Source: an uncultured Alphaproteobacteria bacterium (GTDB lineage: Bacteria; Pseudomonadota; Alphaproteobacteria; Rhodobacterales; Rhodobacteraceae). Taken from it: DNA of 64,000 nt. The stretch is taken from NCBI GenBank assembly GCA_902537215.1, contig CACBAM010000001.1:57100-121099 (forward strand), in the 5' to 3' direction. The notes under the pieces are model-generated. The model saw nothing but the letters and a program-made list of their open reading frames with translations. It did not search any database and was not told where the DNA came from. This document shows, in pieces, positions 36,439 to 45,802 of the stretch (its first letter is position 1; each line of letters begins with the position of its first letter). The position numbers were made by a program, and so were the translations under genes.

Positions 36439-38136
36439 TTATTTAATACGATACCAGTCGGCAACATTCCAGAGCTCTGAGTCCCATGTGTTCAACACAA
36501 CTCCACCAAGAGATTTGGCGTGAGCTGAAACTCTTCCTCTATGTACCAAAGGAACGATTGTGTAGCTATCTTTGGTAAGCATGTTGTTTAACTGAATACC
36601 AATTTCACCACGCTTTTTTAGATCACCGGTAGCGGACAGCTTATCTAAAAGCGCGTCATAAGCTGGGTCACAATATCTATTGATATTCGCACCCTGCCAC
36701 TGGCTTTCTGGCTTAGGTTCATTGCCACATCTGTAAGCTGATAAATAAGCTTGGGGATCAGTACCATCGAAGGTATTAGCATACATTTCTACGTCAGCAT
36801 AAAACTTCTGGTATGTGTCAGGTGATCCTGGGTCTCCACCAAAGAAAACAGAGGCATTAAGATTTCTTAATTCCGTTTCAACACCTATTTGCTGCCACCA
36901 CTCTTTAATTAGAGCTTGGAAGTCTTGCCTAACCGCGTTAGTAGATGTTTGATATAGAATAGATAATTTCACGCCATCTTTAGCTCTTATTCCGTCAGAT
37001 CCTTTTTTCCATCCTGCTTTCTCTAACAACGCATTCGCTCCAGCAATGTCTTGCTTTAGGCAATGTGTGTTTTTAGCGGCATAGAGGTCAGGTGCAGGAA
37101 CTAGGTCACAAGTTACATCGCCCGCTTTCCCATAACCAATTTCTACAAGCAAAGGTCTATCGATAGCCATAGATAAAGCTTTTCTAACATTTATATCAGT
37201 TAGGAAAGGATGAGGTGCTTTTCGAGTTGACCGTGTATCGGCGTCAAGAGAGGGTGATGGATCTGTCATATTCATTTCCAATCTTTCAACCAAAGGTCCA
37301 AAACCAGCAATAGCAACACCTTTACCGGCTTTTTCCATATTTGCAATAACTTCAGGTGCTAGTTGCAGATTCCACGCATAATCGAATTCACCTGTTTCAA
37401 GCACTGATCTACCTGCTGCTGTTGCGTCTCCGCCACCTTTAAAAGTAACAGTTGCAAAGGCCGGTTTGTTTGGATCTCTGTAGTTATCATTAGCTTTCAT
37501 TTGGATAACGTCATTAGGCTTGAATTCTGTCACAACAAAGGGTCCTGTGCCTATTGGTCCAAAGTTTTCTGCGGTACAATTTGGAGCTTTCGCACCCATG
37601 CAGTTTGCAAATTGCTTTTTCTGTAGAATTGGTGTTTGACCACCCACGAATGGACCGTAAGGATTTGGCTTTGATGCTGAGAAGCTAACCACAATGGTTC
37701 TATCATCTGGCGTTGCAATATTCGTTACTCCATCAAATTTCTCTAGCTGTGCACATCCACCATCTGGATCCATGCAATACTCACCAGTAAATTTTACATC
37801 AGCTGATGTCACCGCTGATCCATCTGACCATTTAAGTCCACTTTTCAGTTTCCAGGTGATTGACTTAAGATCAGCACTCACACCACCATTAGCTACAGTA
37901 GGTATTTCTTCTGCTAAAAATGGCACAAGTGCTCCTGTTTCATTATATCTAGCCAATGGCTCAATAATCATTGAAGACGATTCGATGTCTTTAGTACCAC
38001 CTGATAGATATGGATTTAATATAGAAGGTGCCTGCCAATAGATAATGCTGACATTTCCATCAGAACCCCTTCCTGCGAAACTAGCTGTAGCTATAAGAGC
38101 CGCTGCTAACCCCACAAATAAAGATTTTATACGCAT
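36439..38136 (-). CDS. Peptide-type ABC transporter substrate-binding protein (second importer)
   Basis: A 565-residue SBP_bac_5 periplasmic protein. The signal peptide is MRIKSLFVGLAAALIATASFA, with cleavage after AxA and no lipobox. Family features are NPYLSGGTKDIESSSMI, WKLKSGLKWSDG, GTGPFVVTEF, and VRKALSMAIDRPLLVE. It contains several cysteines (for example CMDPDGGC and CMGAKAPNC) that could form periplasmic disulfides; the first binding protein has none of these. It differs strongly from the first binding protein, so the ligand probably differs, although the ATPases are close relatives. Confidence 0.92.
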   Translation of the reverse strand: MRIKSLFVGLAAALIATASFAGRGSDGNVSIIYWQAPSILNPYLSGGTKDIESSSMIIEPLARYNETGALVPFLAEEIPTVANGGVSADLKSITWKLKSGLKWSDGSAVTSADVKFTGEYCMDPDGGCAQLEKFDGVTNIATPDDRTIVVSFSASKPNPYGPFVGGQTPILQKKQFANCMGAKAPNCTAENFGPIGTGPFVVTEFKPNDVIQMKANDNYRDPNKPAFATVTFKGGGDATAAGRSVLETGEFDYAWNLQLAPEVIANMEKAGKGVAIAGFGPLVERLEMNMTDPSPSLDADTRSTRKAPHPFLTDINVRKALSMAIDRPLLVEIGYGKAGDVTCDLVPAPDLYAAKNTHCLKQDIAGANALLEKAGWKKGSDGIRAKDGVKLSILYQTSTNAVRQDFQALIKEWWQQIGVETELRNLNASVFFGGDPGSPDTYQKFYADVEMYANTFDGTDPQAYLSAYRCGNEPKPESQWQGANINRYCDPAYDALLDKLSATGDLKKRGEIGIQLNNMLTKDSYTIVPLVHRGRVSAHAKSLGGVVLNTWDSELWNVADWYRIK

Positions 38137-38162
38137 ATAATTCTCCCAAGTTAAAGGCCCAA

Positions 38163-38189
38163 AATCAGTTTAATCTCAGGAAACTGATT
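38163..38189 (-). promoter_or_regulatory. 9-bp inverted repeat upstream of the second binding-protein gene
   Basis: AATCAGTTT (38163-38171) and AAACTGATT (38181-38189) flank a 9-base loop, 27 bases before the start of the binding-protein gene in the divergent region shared with the ATPase gene. It could be a leader hairpin or a repressor operator. Confidence 0.5.
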
Positions 38190-38307
38190 CCAAGACCCGT
38201 TATAAGCAGTGATTGAGTATGCAATATCGTTTTGTCATTGTAAATGATGTAATTCAAGTTGTAAGATGGATTACTAACTTTATTTTTAATTGGAGTCGAC
38301 ATTAATA

Positions 38308-40137
38308 ATGCTGGATGAAAAAGAACCCCTCGCGTCCTTTGAAAATTTACGTGTCGAGTTTGATACAAAAGATGGAAGAGTTGTTGCTGTCGAAGACATC
38401 TCTTTCGAGATAAAACCAAAGCAAACCGTTTGTTTGGTTGGTGAATCTGGTTCCGGAAAATCTGTTTCGTCTCTTTCAATGATGAGACTTGTAGAATTTG
38501 GTGGTGGGAATTTGGCAGGTGGAAAGCTGATTTTCAATAGAGGCGATAAAGGGAAAGTTGATGTTGCTGTCTCAAACCAATCACAAATGAGAAAAATTAG
38601 AGGCAACGAAATTGGTATGATATTTCAAGAACCAATGACCGCATTAAATCCCGTTTTCACAGTCGAAAGACAATTAACTGAAGGTCTAATAGTTCACAAA
38701 GGGTTTTCAAAGAGAGAAGCGAAGAAAAGAGCCTTAGAGCTAATGACGATGGCAAAAATACCAGAACCTGCGAGACGATTAAAGCAATTCCCACATGAGC
38801 TATCCGGTGGAATGAGACAGCGAGTTGTAATTGCGATTGCGCTAGCGTGTCAGCCTCGGCTCTTAATCGCGGATGAGCCCACAACAGCTTTGGATGTGAC
38901 TATTCAAGCAGAGATACTCGCTTTAATAAATCGATTGAAGGAAGAAACAGGTACCGCAGTGATGTTTATTACGCATGATATGGCGGTGGTAGCGCAAATG
39001 GCGGATCGTGTTGTGGTAATGTATCAAGGTAAAAAAGTCGAGGAGGGAACAGTGCATGAGATTTTCAATAATCCTCAGCATGAGTACACCAAGGCCCTTT
39101 TAGCAGCGGTTCCAAAACTTGGAGAGATGGCAAGCAAGAAATATCCTGAACCCATGCGGTTAGTAGGAGAGAAAACGACAAAGGACCTAAAGCCTATTAT
39201 TGGAACGAATGAGCCACTACTTAAAGTGAATAATTTAGTGACCCGCTACCCGGTTAAAGGGGGCGTATTCAGACGAACGGTGGCACGCGTTCACGCTGTT
39301 GAGGATGTATCTTTTACTATCATGAAAGGAAAGACACTTTCGCTTGTTGGGGAGTCAGGGTGTGGTAAGTCAACGGTGGGACGCTCGCTCATTCGATTGG
39401 TAGAACCTACATCAGGAGATGTGAATTTAGATGGTCAAAATATACTATCACTAAATCCAAAGGATATGCGGGAAGCCCGTAGCAACATCCAGATGGTCTT
39501 TCAAGATCCTTTTGCTTCATTAAATCCTCAAATGATGTTAATTGATCAAGTGGCGGAACCATTGCGTAACTACGGAGCGGTGAAGCGTGAAGTATTGCAG
39601 GAAAAGATTGGGGACCTCTTCGATCGTGTAAAGTTACCACGAAGTTTTATGCAACGCTATCCGCATGAACTTTCTGGTGGTCAGCGGCAGCGGATAGCAA
39701 TTGCACGTGCATTAGCGCTTAACCCTAAATTGATTGTAGCGGATGAGGCGGTGAGTGCATTGGATGTATCGGTGCAAGCGCAAGTACTAAACTTAATGAT
39801 GGAACTCCAGATTGATTTAGGATTATCTTTTTTATTCATCAGCCATGATATGGCGGTTGTTGAGCGTGTAAGCCATGATGTTGGTGTTATGTACTTGGGC
39901 CGCCTAGTAGAGATCGGCCCTAGGCAAGCTATTTTTCGTAATCCGCAGCATCCTTATACACAGGATTTATTAAAAGCGGTACCAATTGCGGACCCAGACA
40001 AAAGGAAGTCGGAAAGAGATCTAAACTTTAAACCACTTCCATCACCAATTCATGATTTGAATTATAGGCCTGAACCATCCATATATAGAAAAGTGGCAAA
40101 AAACCACTATGTGTTAACAACGGATTGTGGGTATTAA
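38308..40137 (+). CDS. Fused double ABC ATPase (second importer)
   Basis: A 609-residue OppD-OppF fusion. The first half has [22 protein letters not shown] and [13 protein letters not shown]. The second has [27 protein letters not shown] and [12 protein letters not shown], where the usual DEP is DEA but the catalytic Glu is kept. It is transcribed away from its presumed binding protein and permeases, an unusual split. ATG 38308 is chosen; TTG 38290 is the alternative. Beyond the first third it closely parallels the ATPase at 11959-13761. An ArgE-like gene starts three bases after its stop. Confidence 0.92.
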   Translation: MLDEKEPLASFENLRVEFDTKDGRVVAVEDISFEIKPKQTVCLVGESGSGKSVSSLSMMRLVEFGGGNLAGGKLIFNRGDKGKVDVAVSNQSQMRKIRGNEIGMIFQEPMTALNPVFTVERQLTEGLIVHKGFSKREAKKRALELMTMAKIPEPARRLKQFPHELSGGMRQRVVIAIALACQPRLLIADEPTTALDVTIQAEILALINRLKEETGTAVMFITHDMAVVAQMADRVVVMYQGKKVEEGTVHEIFNNPQHEYTKALLAAVPKLGEMASKKYPEPMRLVGEKTTKDLKPIIGTNEPLLKVNNLVTRYPVKGGVFRRTVARVHAVEDVSFTIMKGKTLSLVGESGCGKSTVGRSLIRLVEPTSGDVNLDGQNILSLNPKDMREARSNIQMVFQDPFASLNPQMMLIDQVAEPLRNYGAVKREVLQEKIGDLFDRVKLPRSFMQRYPHELSGGQRQRIAIARALALNPKLIVADEAVSALDVSVQAQVLNLMMELQIDLGLSFLFISHDMAVVERVSHDVGVMYLGRLVEIGPRQAIFRNPQHPYTQDLLKAVPIADPDKRKSERDLNFKPLPSPIHDLNYRPEPSIYRKVAKNHYVLTTDCGY

Positions 40138-40140
40138 CAA

Positions 40141-41298
40141 ATGACTGAACTATCGGCTTTAGAAATTTTAGAAAAATTAGTTAGCTTTCCGACTGTGAGT
40201 GATAGAAGCAACCTAGAGCTCATAGATTGGGTAGAAAAATATCTCAATTCATTTCACATAAAGACATACAGAAAATATAATGAAGACAAGGATAAGGCTT
40301 CACTTTTCGCTCATGTAGGTCCACAAATAGAAGGAGGTGTAGTTCTATCTGGCCATACGGATGTAGTTCCGGTTGAAGGCCAAGATTGGAGCACTGATCC
40401 TTGGGTGCTGACAGAAAATGATAATAAATTTTATGGTCGTGGTTCCTGCGATATGAAGGGATTTGATGCATTGGCTATCTGGGCAATGATTGAAGCCAAC
40501 AAGAGTGAACTGAAAAGACCTCTACAAATAGCACTCAGTTATGATGAGGAAGTTGGCTGTATTGGCGCGCCTCCGATGATAGACGAAATGATAAAAAAAT
40601 TGCCAAAAGCCAGTATGGTAATTGTTGGAGAACCATCCACTATGCTCGCAGTAACTGGACATAAGGGTGCTTTAGGTTTTACAACACATTTAGTTGGGAA
40701 AGAGGTTCATTCATCAATATTAGATAGAGGTGTTAGCGCAATAATGAATGGAGCAAGGTTGATAGATTGGGCTAATCAGCAGAATGTTTCTAATAAGAAA
40801 TTGGAGATAACCGAGACTGCAAAGTTATTTGACCCTCCTTATACCACTTTACACGTAGGTGTTATAAAAGGAGGAACAGCACATAATATAACCGCAAAAG
40901 ATTGTCATTTTGAAATGGACATAAGAGTTGTCTCGGACCAAAAAGTTGATTTTTGGACTGAAAAATATAACGAAAAAGTAAAAGAGATAGAAACAGAAAT
41001 GAAAGCCATATCAGAAGATGCAAAAATAATTGTCTCAAATAGATCTGCAGTGCCAGGGTTAAGGCCGGAAACTAATGGTGAAGCTGAAACTTTCGTCAGA
41101 CAAATCACTGGGGATAATGGAAACCATTTTGTTTCTTATGGCACCGAGGCTGGTCAATTTCAAGAAAGAGGGTATTCCGCTGTTATATGTGGGCCAGGTG
41201 ATATTTCCGTAGCCCATCAACCTAACGAATATATTGAGAAATCTCAGTTTGAACTTGGCCTAAGCTTTATGAAAAATATGATTAAAAAGCTTTCTTGA
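40141..41298 (+). CDS. argE: Acetylornithine deacetylase/ArgE-like M20 metallopeptidase
   Basis: A 385-residue M20-family hydrolase with two-metal chemistry. LSGHTDVVPVEGQDW holds the first metal His, GRGSCDMKGFDA the bridging Asp, SYDEEVGC the catalytic Glu pair, VGEPS the next ligand loop, and GDISVAHQPNEYI the last His. It most resembles ArgE, which removes the acetyl group from N-acetylornithine. Placed three bases after a peptide importer ATPase, it may instead hydrolyse an imported N-acyl amino acid or peptide. Confidence 0.88.
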   Translation: MTELSALEILEKLVSFPTVSDRSNLELIDWVEKYLNSFHIKTYRKYNEDKDKASLFAHVGPQIEGGVVLSGHTDVVPVEGQDWSTDPWVLTENDNKFYGRGSCDMKGFDALAIWAMIEANKSELKRPLQIALSYDEEVGCIGAPPMIDEMIKKLPKASMVIVGEPSTMLAVTGHKGALGFTTHLVGKEVHSSILDRGVSAIMNGARLIDWANQQNVSNKKLEITETAKLFDPPYTTLHVGVIKGGTAHNITAKDCHFEMDIRVVSDQKVDFWTEKYNEKVKEIETEMKAISEDAKIIVSNRSAVPGLRPETNGEAETFVRQITGDNGNHFVSYGTEAGQFQERGYSAVICGPGDISVAHQPNEYIEKSQFELGLSFMKNMIKKLS

Positions 41299-41334
41299 AA
41301 ATAGAAAAAATTCAGTTTTTGATGCCAGTTTTTA

Positions 41335-41364
41335 TTGACAGAATTTAGCTAAGTAAAATACGAT
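41335..41364 (+). promoter_or_regulatory. Sigma-70-like promoter for the CbiM-like gene
   Basis: A perfect TTGACA (41335-41340), 18-base spacer, TACGAT (41359-41364), about 30 bases before the start codon, in the gap after the ArgE-like gene. Confidence 0.45.
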
Positions 41365-41394
41365 TGAATTAAAGAAATTTGAAGGAAATACAAA

Positions 41395-42078
41395 ATGCAC
41401 ATAGAACCTGGAGTAGTAAACGGCGCAAAAATTGGACTTAGTTATTTAACCGGAGCAGCAGCAGTAGCATTAGGATTGAAATTGGTCATTCAGCGAATGT
41501 TTAATAGCACATCTGCCTTGGTAACAGCTATCAGATGTCTCATAACAACTATTTTTGTTTTTTCCTTTTTTGAGGTTCTCCCACAGTACCCGCTCGGTGT
41601 ATCAGAGGTCCATTTTATATTTGGTGCAACTTTGTTCTTATTTTTTGGCGCTGGAGCAACAGCTTTTGGTTTGGTTGCAGGTTTATCTTTGCAGGGAATT
41701 TTGTTAGCTCCATCAGATTTACCGCAGCTCTACATAAACATATCAACTCTACTATTTCCTTTATTTGCCGTTTCATACATTGCAAAGAAGATAATACCGG
41801 CCAACATTGCGTATACTGATTTGCAGTATCGGCAAGTCATATCATTAACAGGGATATATCAGGGTGGAATAATTCTTTGGGTAGCGTTTTGGTGTTTCTA
41901 TGGCCAAGGATTTAATCAAGAAACATTTTACAATGTCGGTATATTCTCCTTAGCGTACTCTACGGTTATTGGCATAGAGTGTCTACTAGATGTTGGATTG
42001 CTAGCCACATTAAAAAGTTACAAAAAAAGATCTTTGCCATCTGTCTTTAATCAGAGGTTGATTTCTGCAAAAGACTGA
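41395..42078 (+). CDS. CbiM-like energy-coupling-factor transporter membrane protein
   Basis: A 227-residue membrane protein with about six helices. The N-terminus MHIEPGVVNGAK resembles the metal-binding Met-His opening of CbiM/NikM cobalt and nickel permeases, where the N-terminal amine and His2 coordinate the ion. SYLTGAAAVALG and FGAGATAFGLVAGLSLQGIL fit the family. No CbiN, CbiQ or CbiO gene is adjacent, so it is either a solitary transporter or uses shared components. Cobalt uptake would serve corrinoid enzymes such as the MttB-like protein (inference). A cytochrome-oxidase-like alternative is not supported. Confidence 0.72.
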   Translation: MHIEPGVVNGAKIGLSYLTGAAAVALGLKLVIQRMFNSTSALVTAIRCLITTIFVFSFFEVLPQYPLGVSEVHFIFGATLFLFFGAGATAFGLVAGLSLQGILLAPSDLPQLYINISTLLFPLFAVSYIAKKIIPANIAYTDLQYRQVISLTGIYQGGIILWVAFWCFYGQGFNQETFYNVGIFSLAYSTVIGIECLLDVGLLATLKSYKKRSLPSVFNQRLISAKD

Positions 42079-42183
42079 TTATTTCTCCTACTCAGATAAT
42101 AAATATAAAGTTCAACTAATCTTAAGAACTGGAATACCTTCTGGGTTACTCACGCTAGCATTTAAAATGAAAGGTTAATCACT

Positions 42184-43419
42184 ATGGGTTCTATAAATTT
42201 TGAAAAGCTGGACAAGCTTGCTGAACTTTCAGTCAGTACTGGGGTTGCTCTGCAACAAGGACAAAACTTATTAATTACCGCTCCATCAGATGCACTACCA
42301 CTAGTGAGATTAATAGCAAAGCATGCTTACAAAGCGGGAGCAGGCTTAGTAACACCTTTTTTCTCCGATAGTGAAATAACGCTCGCGAGATATAAATACG
42401 CTTCCGATGAAAGTTTCGACGTAGCTGCAGATTGGCTTTACAAGGGTATGGGCGAAGCTTTTGATAATAATACGGCTAGAATGGCAATTGCCGGTGATGA
42501 CCCAATGTTATTATCAGATATGGATCCAGAAAGAGTTTCGAGAGCAAATAAAGCTAACTCTAAAGCTTACAAACCAGCAAGAGAACGAATTACCCAATTT
42601 GATATTAACTGGAATATTATAGCTTGGCCAGGCTTAGCCTGGGCAAAAAGAATGTTCCCTGATCTAGCTGAAGATGATGCGCAAACTCGATTATCAGAGG
42701 CCATTTTTATGGCTTCGCGTGTTAATGCAGAGGATCCCGTTGCATCATGGAAGACACATAATCAGACACTGAAAGAGAAAAGGGAATGGTTAAATGAAAA
42801 AGATTTCAAAGAAATACATTTCAAGGGGCCTGGAACAGATTTGAAGGTAGGTTTGGCTGATGACCATGAGTGGATGGGCGGTGCTTCAATGGCTCAAAAT
42901 GGTGTGATTTGTAATCCTAACATTCCTTCTGAAGAAGTGTTCACTACCCCACACGCGCTGAGAGTTGAGGGCTATGTATCTTCTACTAAACCGTTATCAC
43001 ATCAAGGAACTTTAATTGATAATATTCGAGTTGTTTTTGAAAAAGGTAGTATAACAGATGCAAAAGCTACCAAAGGTGAAACCGTTTTGAAGAAGGTTTT
43101 AGAGTCTGATGAAGGAGCTCGAAGACTGGGAGAAGTCGCTCTCGTACCTAATAGCTCACCAATTTCGAACTCTGGACTTTTGTTTTACAATACACTTTTT
43201 GATGAAAATGCTGCTTGTCATATAGCTCTTGGCCAGTGTTACTCTAAGTGCTTTAAAGGAGAAACAAACCTTTCGACGTCAGAAATAAGTGAGCGCGGAG
43301 GCAATTCAAGCATGATCCATATTGATTGGATGATTGGGTCAGGTGAGATTGACATTGATGGTTTTGGGAAAAATGGAGAAATAGTACCTATATTTAGGAA
43401 AGGTGAGTGGGTTGATTAA
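42184..43419 (+). CDS. M29-family aminopeptidase
   Basis: A 411-residue two-metal aminopeptidase of the AmpS/aminopeptidase T family. Glu ligands lie in NIPSEEVFTTP and RLGEVALVPN, later ligands in FDENAACHIALGQ and MIHIDWMIGSGEIDIDG. It removes N-terminal residues from peptides and could process those imported by the neighbouring systems. GAAAGG precedes the ATG. A possible small gene overlaps its last bases. Confidence 0.92.
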   Translation: MGSINFEKLDKLAELSVSTGVALQQGQNLLITAPSDALPLVRLIAKHAYKAGAGLVTPFFSDSEITLARYKYASDESFDVAADWLYKGMGEAFDNNTARMAIAGDDPMLLSDMDPERVSRANKANSKAYKPARERITQFDINWNIIAWPGLAWAKRMFPDLAEDDAQTRLSEAIFMASRVNAEDPVASWKTHNQTLKEKREWLNEKDFKEIHFKGPGTDLKVGLADDHEWMGGASMAQNGVICNPNIPSEEVFTTPHALRVEGYVSSTKPLSHQGTLIDNIRVVFEKGSITDAKATKGETVLKKVLESDEGARRLGEVALVPNSSPISNSGLLFYNTLFDENAACHIALGQCYSKCFKGETNLSTSEISERGGNSSMIHIDWMIGSGEIDIDGFGKNGEIVPIFRKGEWVD

Positions 43420-43588
43420 AACAAATATACTAACATCAAAAGTGCTAGCCGAGGGCTTAAAAAAAATAGTAAAGCTTGAAAGTGTCGATGAAAAAAAAGA
43501 GCCTTATGAAAAAACAAAAAAAATTACCAAAGGGGTAGTTGTAGCTTTGAGTTCAGAAGCAAAACAGAAAGTAATTAAGTCCCTATAG
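43403..43588 (+). CDS. Possible small basic protein of unknown function
   Basis: A 61-codon frame from GTG 43403, overlapping the aminopeptidase 3' end by 17 bases; a TTG at 43412 is another start. The product is Lys-rich (EKTKKITKGVVV) and has no recognised domain. Favouring it: an AGGAAAGG just upstream and a position filling the whole gap up to the convergent BLUF gene. Against it: AT-rich low complexity and no familiar homologue. Confidence 0.35.
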   Translation: MSGLIKTNILTSKVLAEGLKKIVKLESVDEKKEPYEKTKKITKGVVVALSSEAKQKVIKSL

Positions 43589-43600
43589 ATTTTTTTTTAA

Positions 43601-44035
43601 TCAACCCATATCATAGAATTTTCTTAAAAGATTTAAAGCCGTAGGTTTCAAATTATTTGGGTTGGACCAAAATTGGTCATCATTAATATTAATGAATCCT
43701 GGAATGTCCTCAAGTGCTTCGGTATTTAAGTTCTTCAAACCCATAGACCAAGTCGAAAAGTTTCTTTCTTCAAAACTTCCATCTTCTAGAACTGTTATGG
43801 TATGATGTCTTTGGTCAGTAGAAATTCTATCCCAGGTAGATGAGATTGATTTTTTTGGCCCCTCAATGATTTGAAGGAAGTTACCTCTTTTAAACTTTTT
43901 ATTGAACCTATAAATAAGTAATCCTGTTATTCCATGAGCCTCGTTCCATTCTCTTGCCTTTTGTAATAACTCCTTAAGCTCACTGCTGCTTATTTCTGAC
44001 TGAGAAAAGCTGTAATAGACAATATAGTTCAACAT
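43601..44035 (-). CDS. BLUF-domain blue-light photoreceptor
   Basis: A 144-residue protein that is essentially one BLUF domain, an FAD-binding blue-light sensor. The key residues can be placed: Tyr7 in IVYYS, Asn31 five residues before ITG (36-38), Gln55 in NFLQIIEG, and the semi-conserved Trp in FSTWSMGL. The loop between ITGLLIY and FLQ is longer and more basic than usual (RFNKKFKRG). No output domain is attached, so it must signal by protein contact. It is divergent from the thiolase gene. Confidence 0.9.
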   Translation of the reverse strand: MLNYIVYYSFSQSEISSSELKELLQKAREWNEAHGITGLLIYRFNKKFKRGNFLQIIEGPKKSISSTWDRISTDQRHHTITVLEDGSFEERNFSTWSMGLKNLNTEALEDIPGFININDDQFWSNPNNLKPTALNLLRKFYDMG

Positions 44036-44125
44036 TGTATCATTTAATTATTATGGACATAATACCATTATGGTAGAGTAAAACTGGGAACAAACCAAAT
44101 TAAGATTACTAGGGAGATAGCTCCG

Positions 44126-45328
44126 ATGAGAGAAGCCGTTATAGTATCAACAGCAAGAACACCCATCGGCAAGGCATACCGTGGGTCGTTTAATAACACA
44201 CATGCACAAACCTTAGCAGGGCATGCTATTTCAGAGGCAGTAAAACGAGCAAAAGTAGATCCGACTGATATTGATGATGTGATTCTAGGAGCTGCAGCTC
44301 AACAAGGTACGCAGCAAGGAAATATTGCAAGGCAATCTTTACTTAGAGCGGGGCTTCCTACAAGTGTCGCTGGTATGTCAATAGACAGACAATGTGCATC
44401 GGGGATGATGGCAATAGCTACTGCAGCCAAACAGATAATTGATGATGGAATGAATATTACAGTAGGGGGCGGAGTTGAGTCTGTTTCGTTAGTCAGAAAT
44501 GAAAATTTTAGAATGGATAATGCTAGAGATCCTTGGCTTGAGAATGAGATGCCTGAGCTTTACATGACTATGATTGAAACAGCCGAAACAGTAGCAGATC
44601 GATATGGGATATCTCGTGAAAGACAAGATGAATACGCGTTACAGTCACAAATGCGAACAGCAAATGCCCAAAGAAGTGGTTTTATGGATGATGAAATTGT
44701 GCCTCTTAAGTCGACAATGAAATACTACGATAAAGAAAATAAAACAGAGACTTATCATGAGGTGCATTTAATAAAAGATGAGGGGAACCGGCCTGATACA
44801 AGTTTGGAGGGCTTGAGCGCGCTCAAACCAGTTTTTAAAGATGGCATTCACATAAGTGAGGGAAGTCACATCACTGCAGGGAATGCCTCTCAATTGTCAG
44901 ACGGAGCATCTGCAAGTATTTTGATGGAGTCAAAAGAAGCTGAGCGGAGGGGGCTTAGCCCTCTAGGAGTTTATAGAGGTATGGCTGTTGCCGGTTGTGA
45001 TCCTGATGAAATGGGAATAGGTCCGGTATATGCGGTACCAAAGCTTCTGAAAAATAATGGATTAAAAATGGACAATATTGATCTCTGGGAGCTGAATGAA
45101 GCGTTTGCAAGCCAAGTGATTTACTGCAGAGATAGGTTAGGAATTCCTAACGAGATTTTAAACGTAAATGGAGGAGGGATATCTATCGGCCATCCATTCG
45201 GAATGTCAGGTGCTCGACTAGTAGGGCACGCATTAATCGAGGGGAAACGACGAAATGCAAAGCTTGTTGTTTGTACAATGTGTGTCGGCGGAGGCATGGG
45301 GGCTGCTGGACTTTTCGAGGTTTTATAA
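44126..45328 (+). CDS. Acetyl-CoA acyltransferase (thiolase)
   Basis: A 400-residue thiolase. The nucleophilic Cys is in [14 protein letters not shown], the acid-base His in [14 protein letters not shown], and the second Cys in [13 protein letters not shown]. It cleaves 3-ketoacyl-CoA with CoA or condenses two acetyl-CoA; both directions fit. AGGGAGATAG precedes the ATG. A MaoC hydratase gene begins directly after the stop, so a beta-oxidation-type pair is likely. Confidence 0.94.
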   Translation: MREAVIVSTARTPIGKAYRGSFNNTHAQTLAGHAISEAVKRAKVDPTDIDDVILGAAAQQGTQQGNIARQSLLRAGLPTSVAGMSIDRQCASGMMAIATAAKQIIDDGMNITVGGGVESVSLVRNENFRMDNARDPWLENEMPELYMTMIETAETVADRYGISRERQDEYALQSQMRTANAQRSGFMDDEIVPLKSTMKYYDKENKTETYHEVHLIKDEGNRPDTSLEGLSALKPVFKDGIHISEGSHITAGNASQLSDGASASILMESKEAERRGLSPLGVYRGMAVAGCDPDEMGIGPVYAVPKLLKNNGLKMDNIDLWELNEAFASQVIYCRDRLGIPNEILNVNGGGISIGHPFGMSGARLVGHALIEGKRRNAKLVVCTMCVGGGMGAAGLFEVL

Positions 45329-45802
45329 TTGCTTAAATTAAAATATCCAAAAGATTTAAAGAAATTTGAGAATTATGATTTGGGTTACAGCGATTGGTTT
45401 TTAATTGACCAGCAACTCATAAATGCCTTTGCGAAGCTTTCAGGAGATGATCAGTGGATTCATGTAGATACTGAAAGAGCATTAAATGAAATGCCAGAGG
45501 GAAAAACAATTGCTCATGGTTTATTAAGCCTTTGTATCTCTCCCAGTTTAGGAAAAAATAAAATTCATATCGAGAATTTAAAGCACACTCTTAACTACGG
45601 TATTGATAAAGTGCGATTTATTTCGCCTGTAAAAGTTGGGTCATTTATAAGGCTAAAGTCAAAAATTGCCGAGGTGACAATTCGTGACGACAACACTGTT
45701 CTTGTGAGAATTGAGAGAACGATGGAAATTAAGGGATTTAAAAAGTTAGCTATGTATGCCGAAACATTATCATTAATGTATTCGGGTAATTCAATTAGCT
45801 GA
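45329..45802 (+). CDS. MaoC-like (R)-enoyl-CoA hydratase
   Basis: A 157-residue hot-dog-fold protein. FAKLSGDDQWIHVDTERA contains the Asp/His hydratase pair, and KTIAHGLLSLCISP the second conserved strand, matching the NodN/MaoC subgroup. It would hydrate enoyl-CoA. The start is TTG immediately after the thiolase TAA, with GAGG ten bases upstream. The gene overlaps the convergent cyclase gene by eight bases. Confidence 0.87.
   Translation: MLKLKYPKDLKKFENYDLGYSDWFLIDQQLINAFAKLSGDDQWIHVDTERALNEMPEGKTIAHGLLSLCISPSLGKNKIHIENLKHTLNYGIDKVRFISPVKVGSFIRLKSKIAEVTIRDDNTVLVRIERTMEIKGFKKLAMYAETLSLMYSGNSIS

Noticed and set aside
38165..38606. Minus-strand frames opposite the second ATPase start
   Set aside because: They overlap a conserved ABC ATPase domain and the divergent control region without protein-like features.
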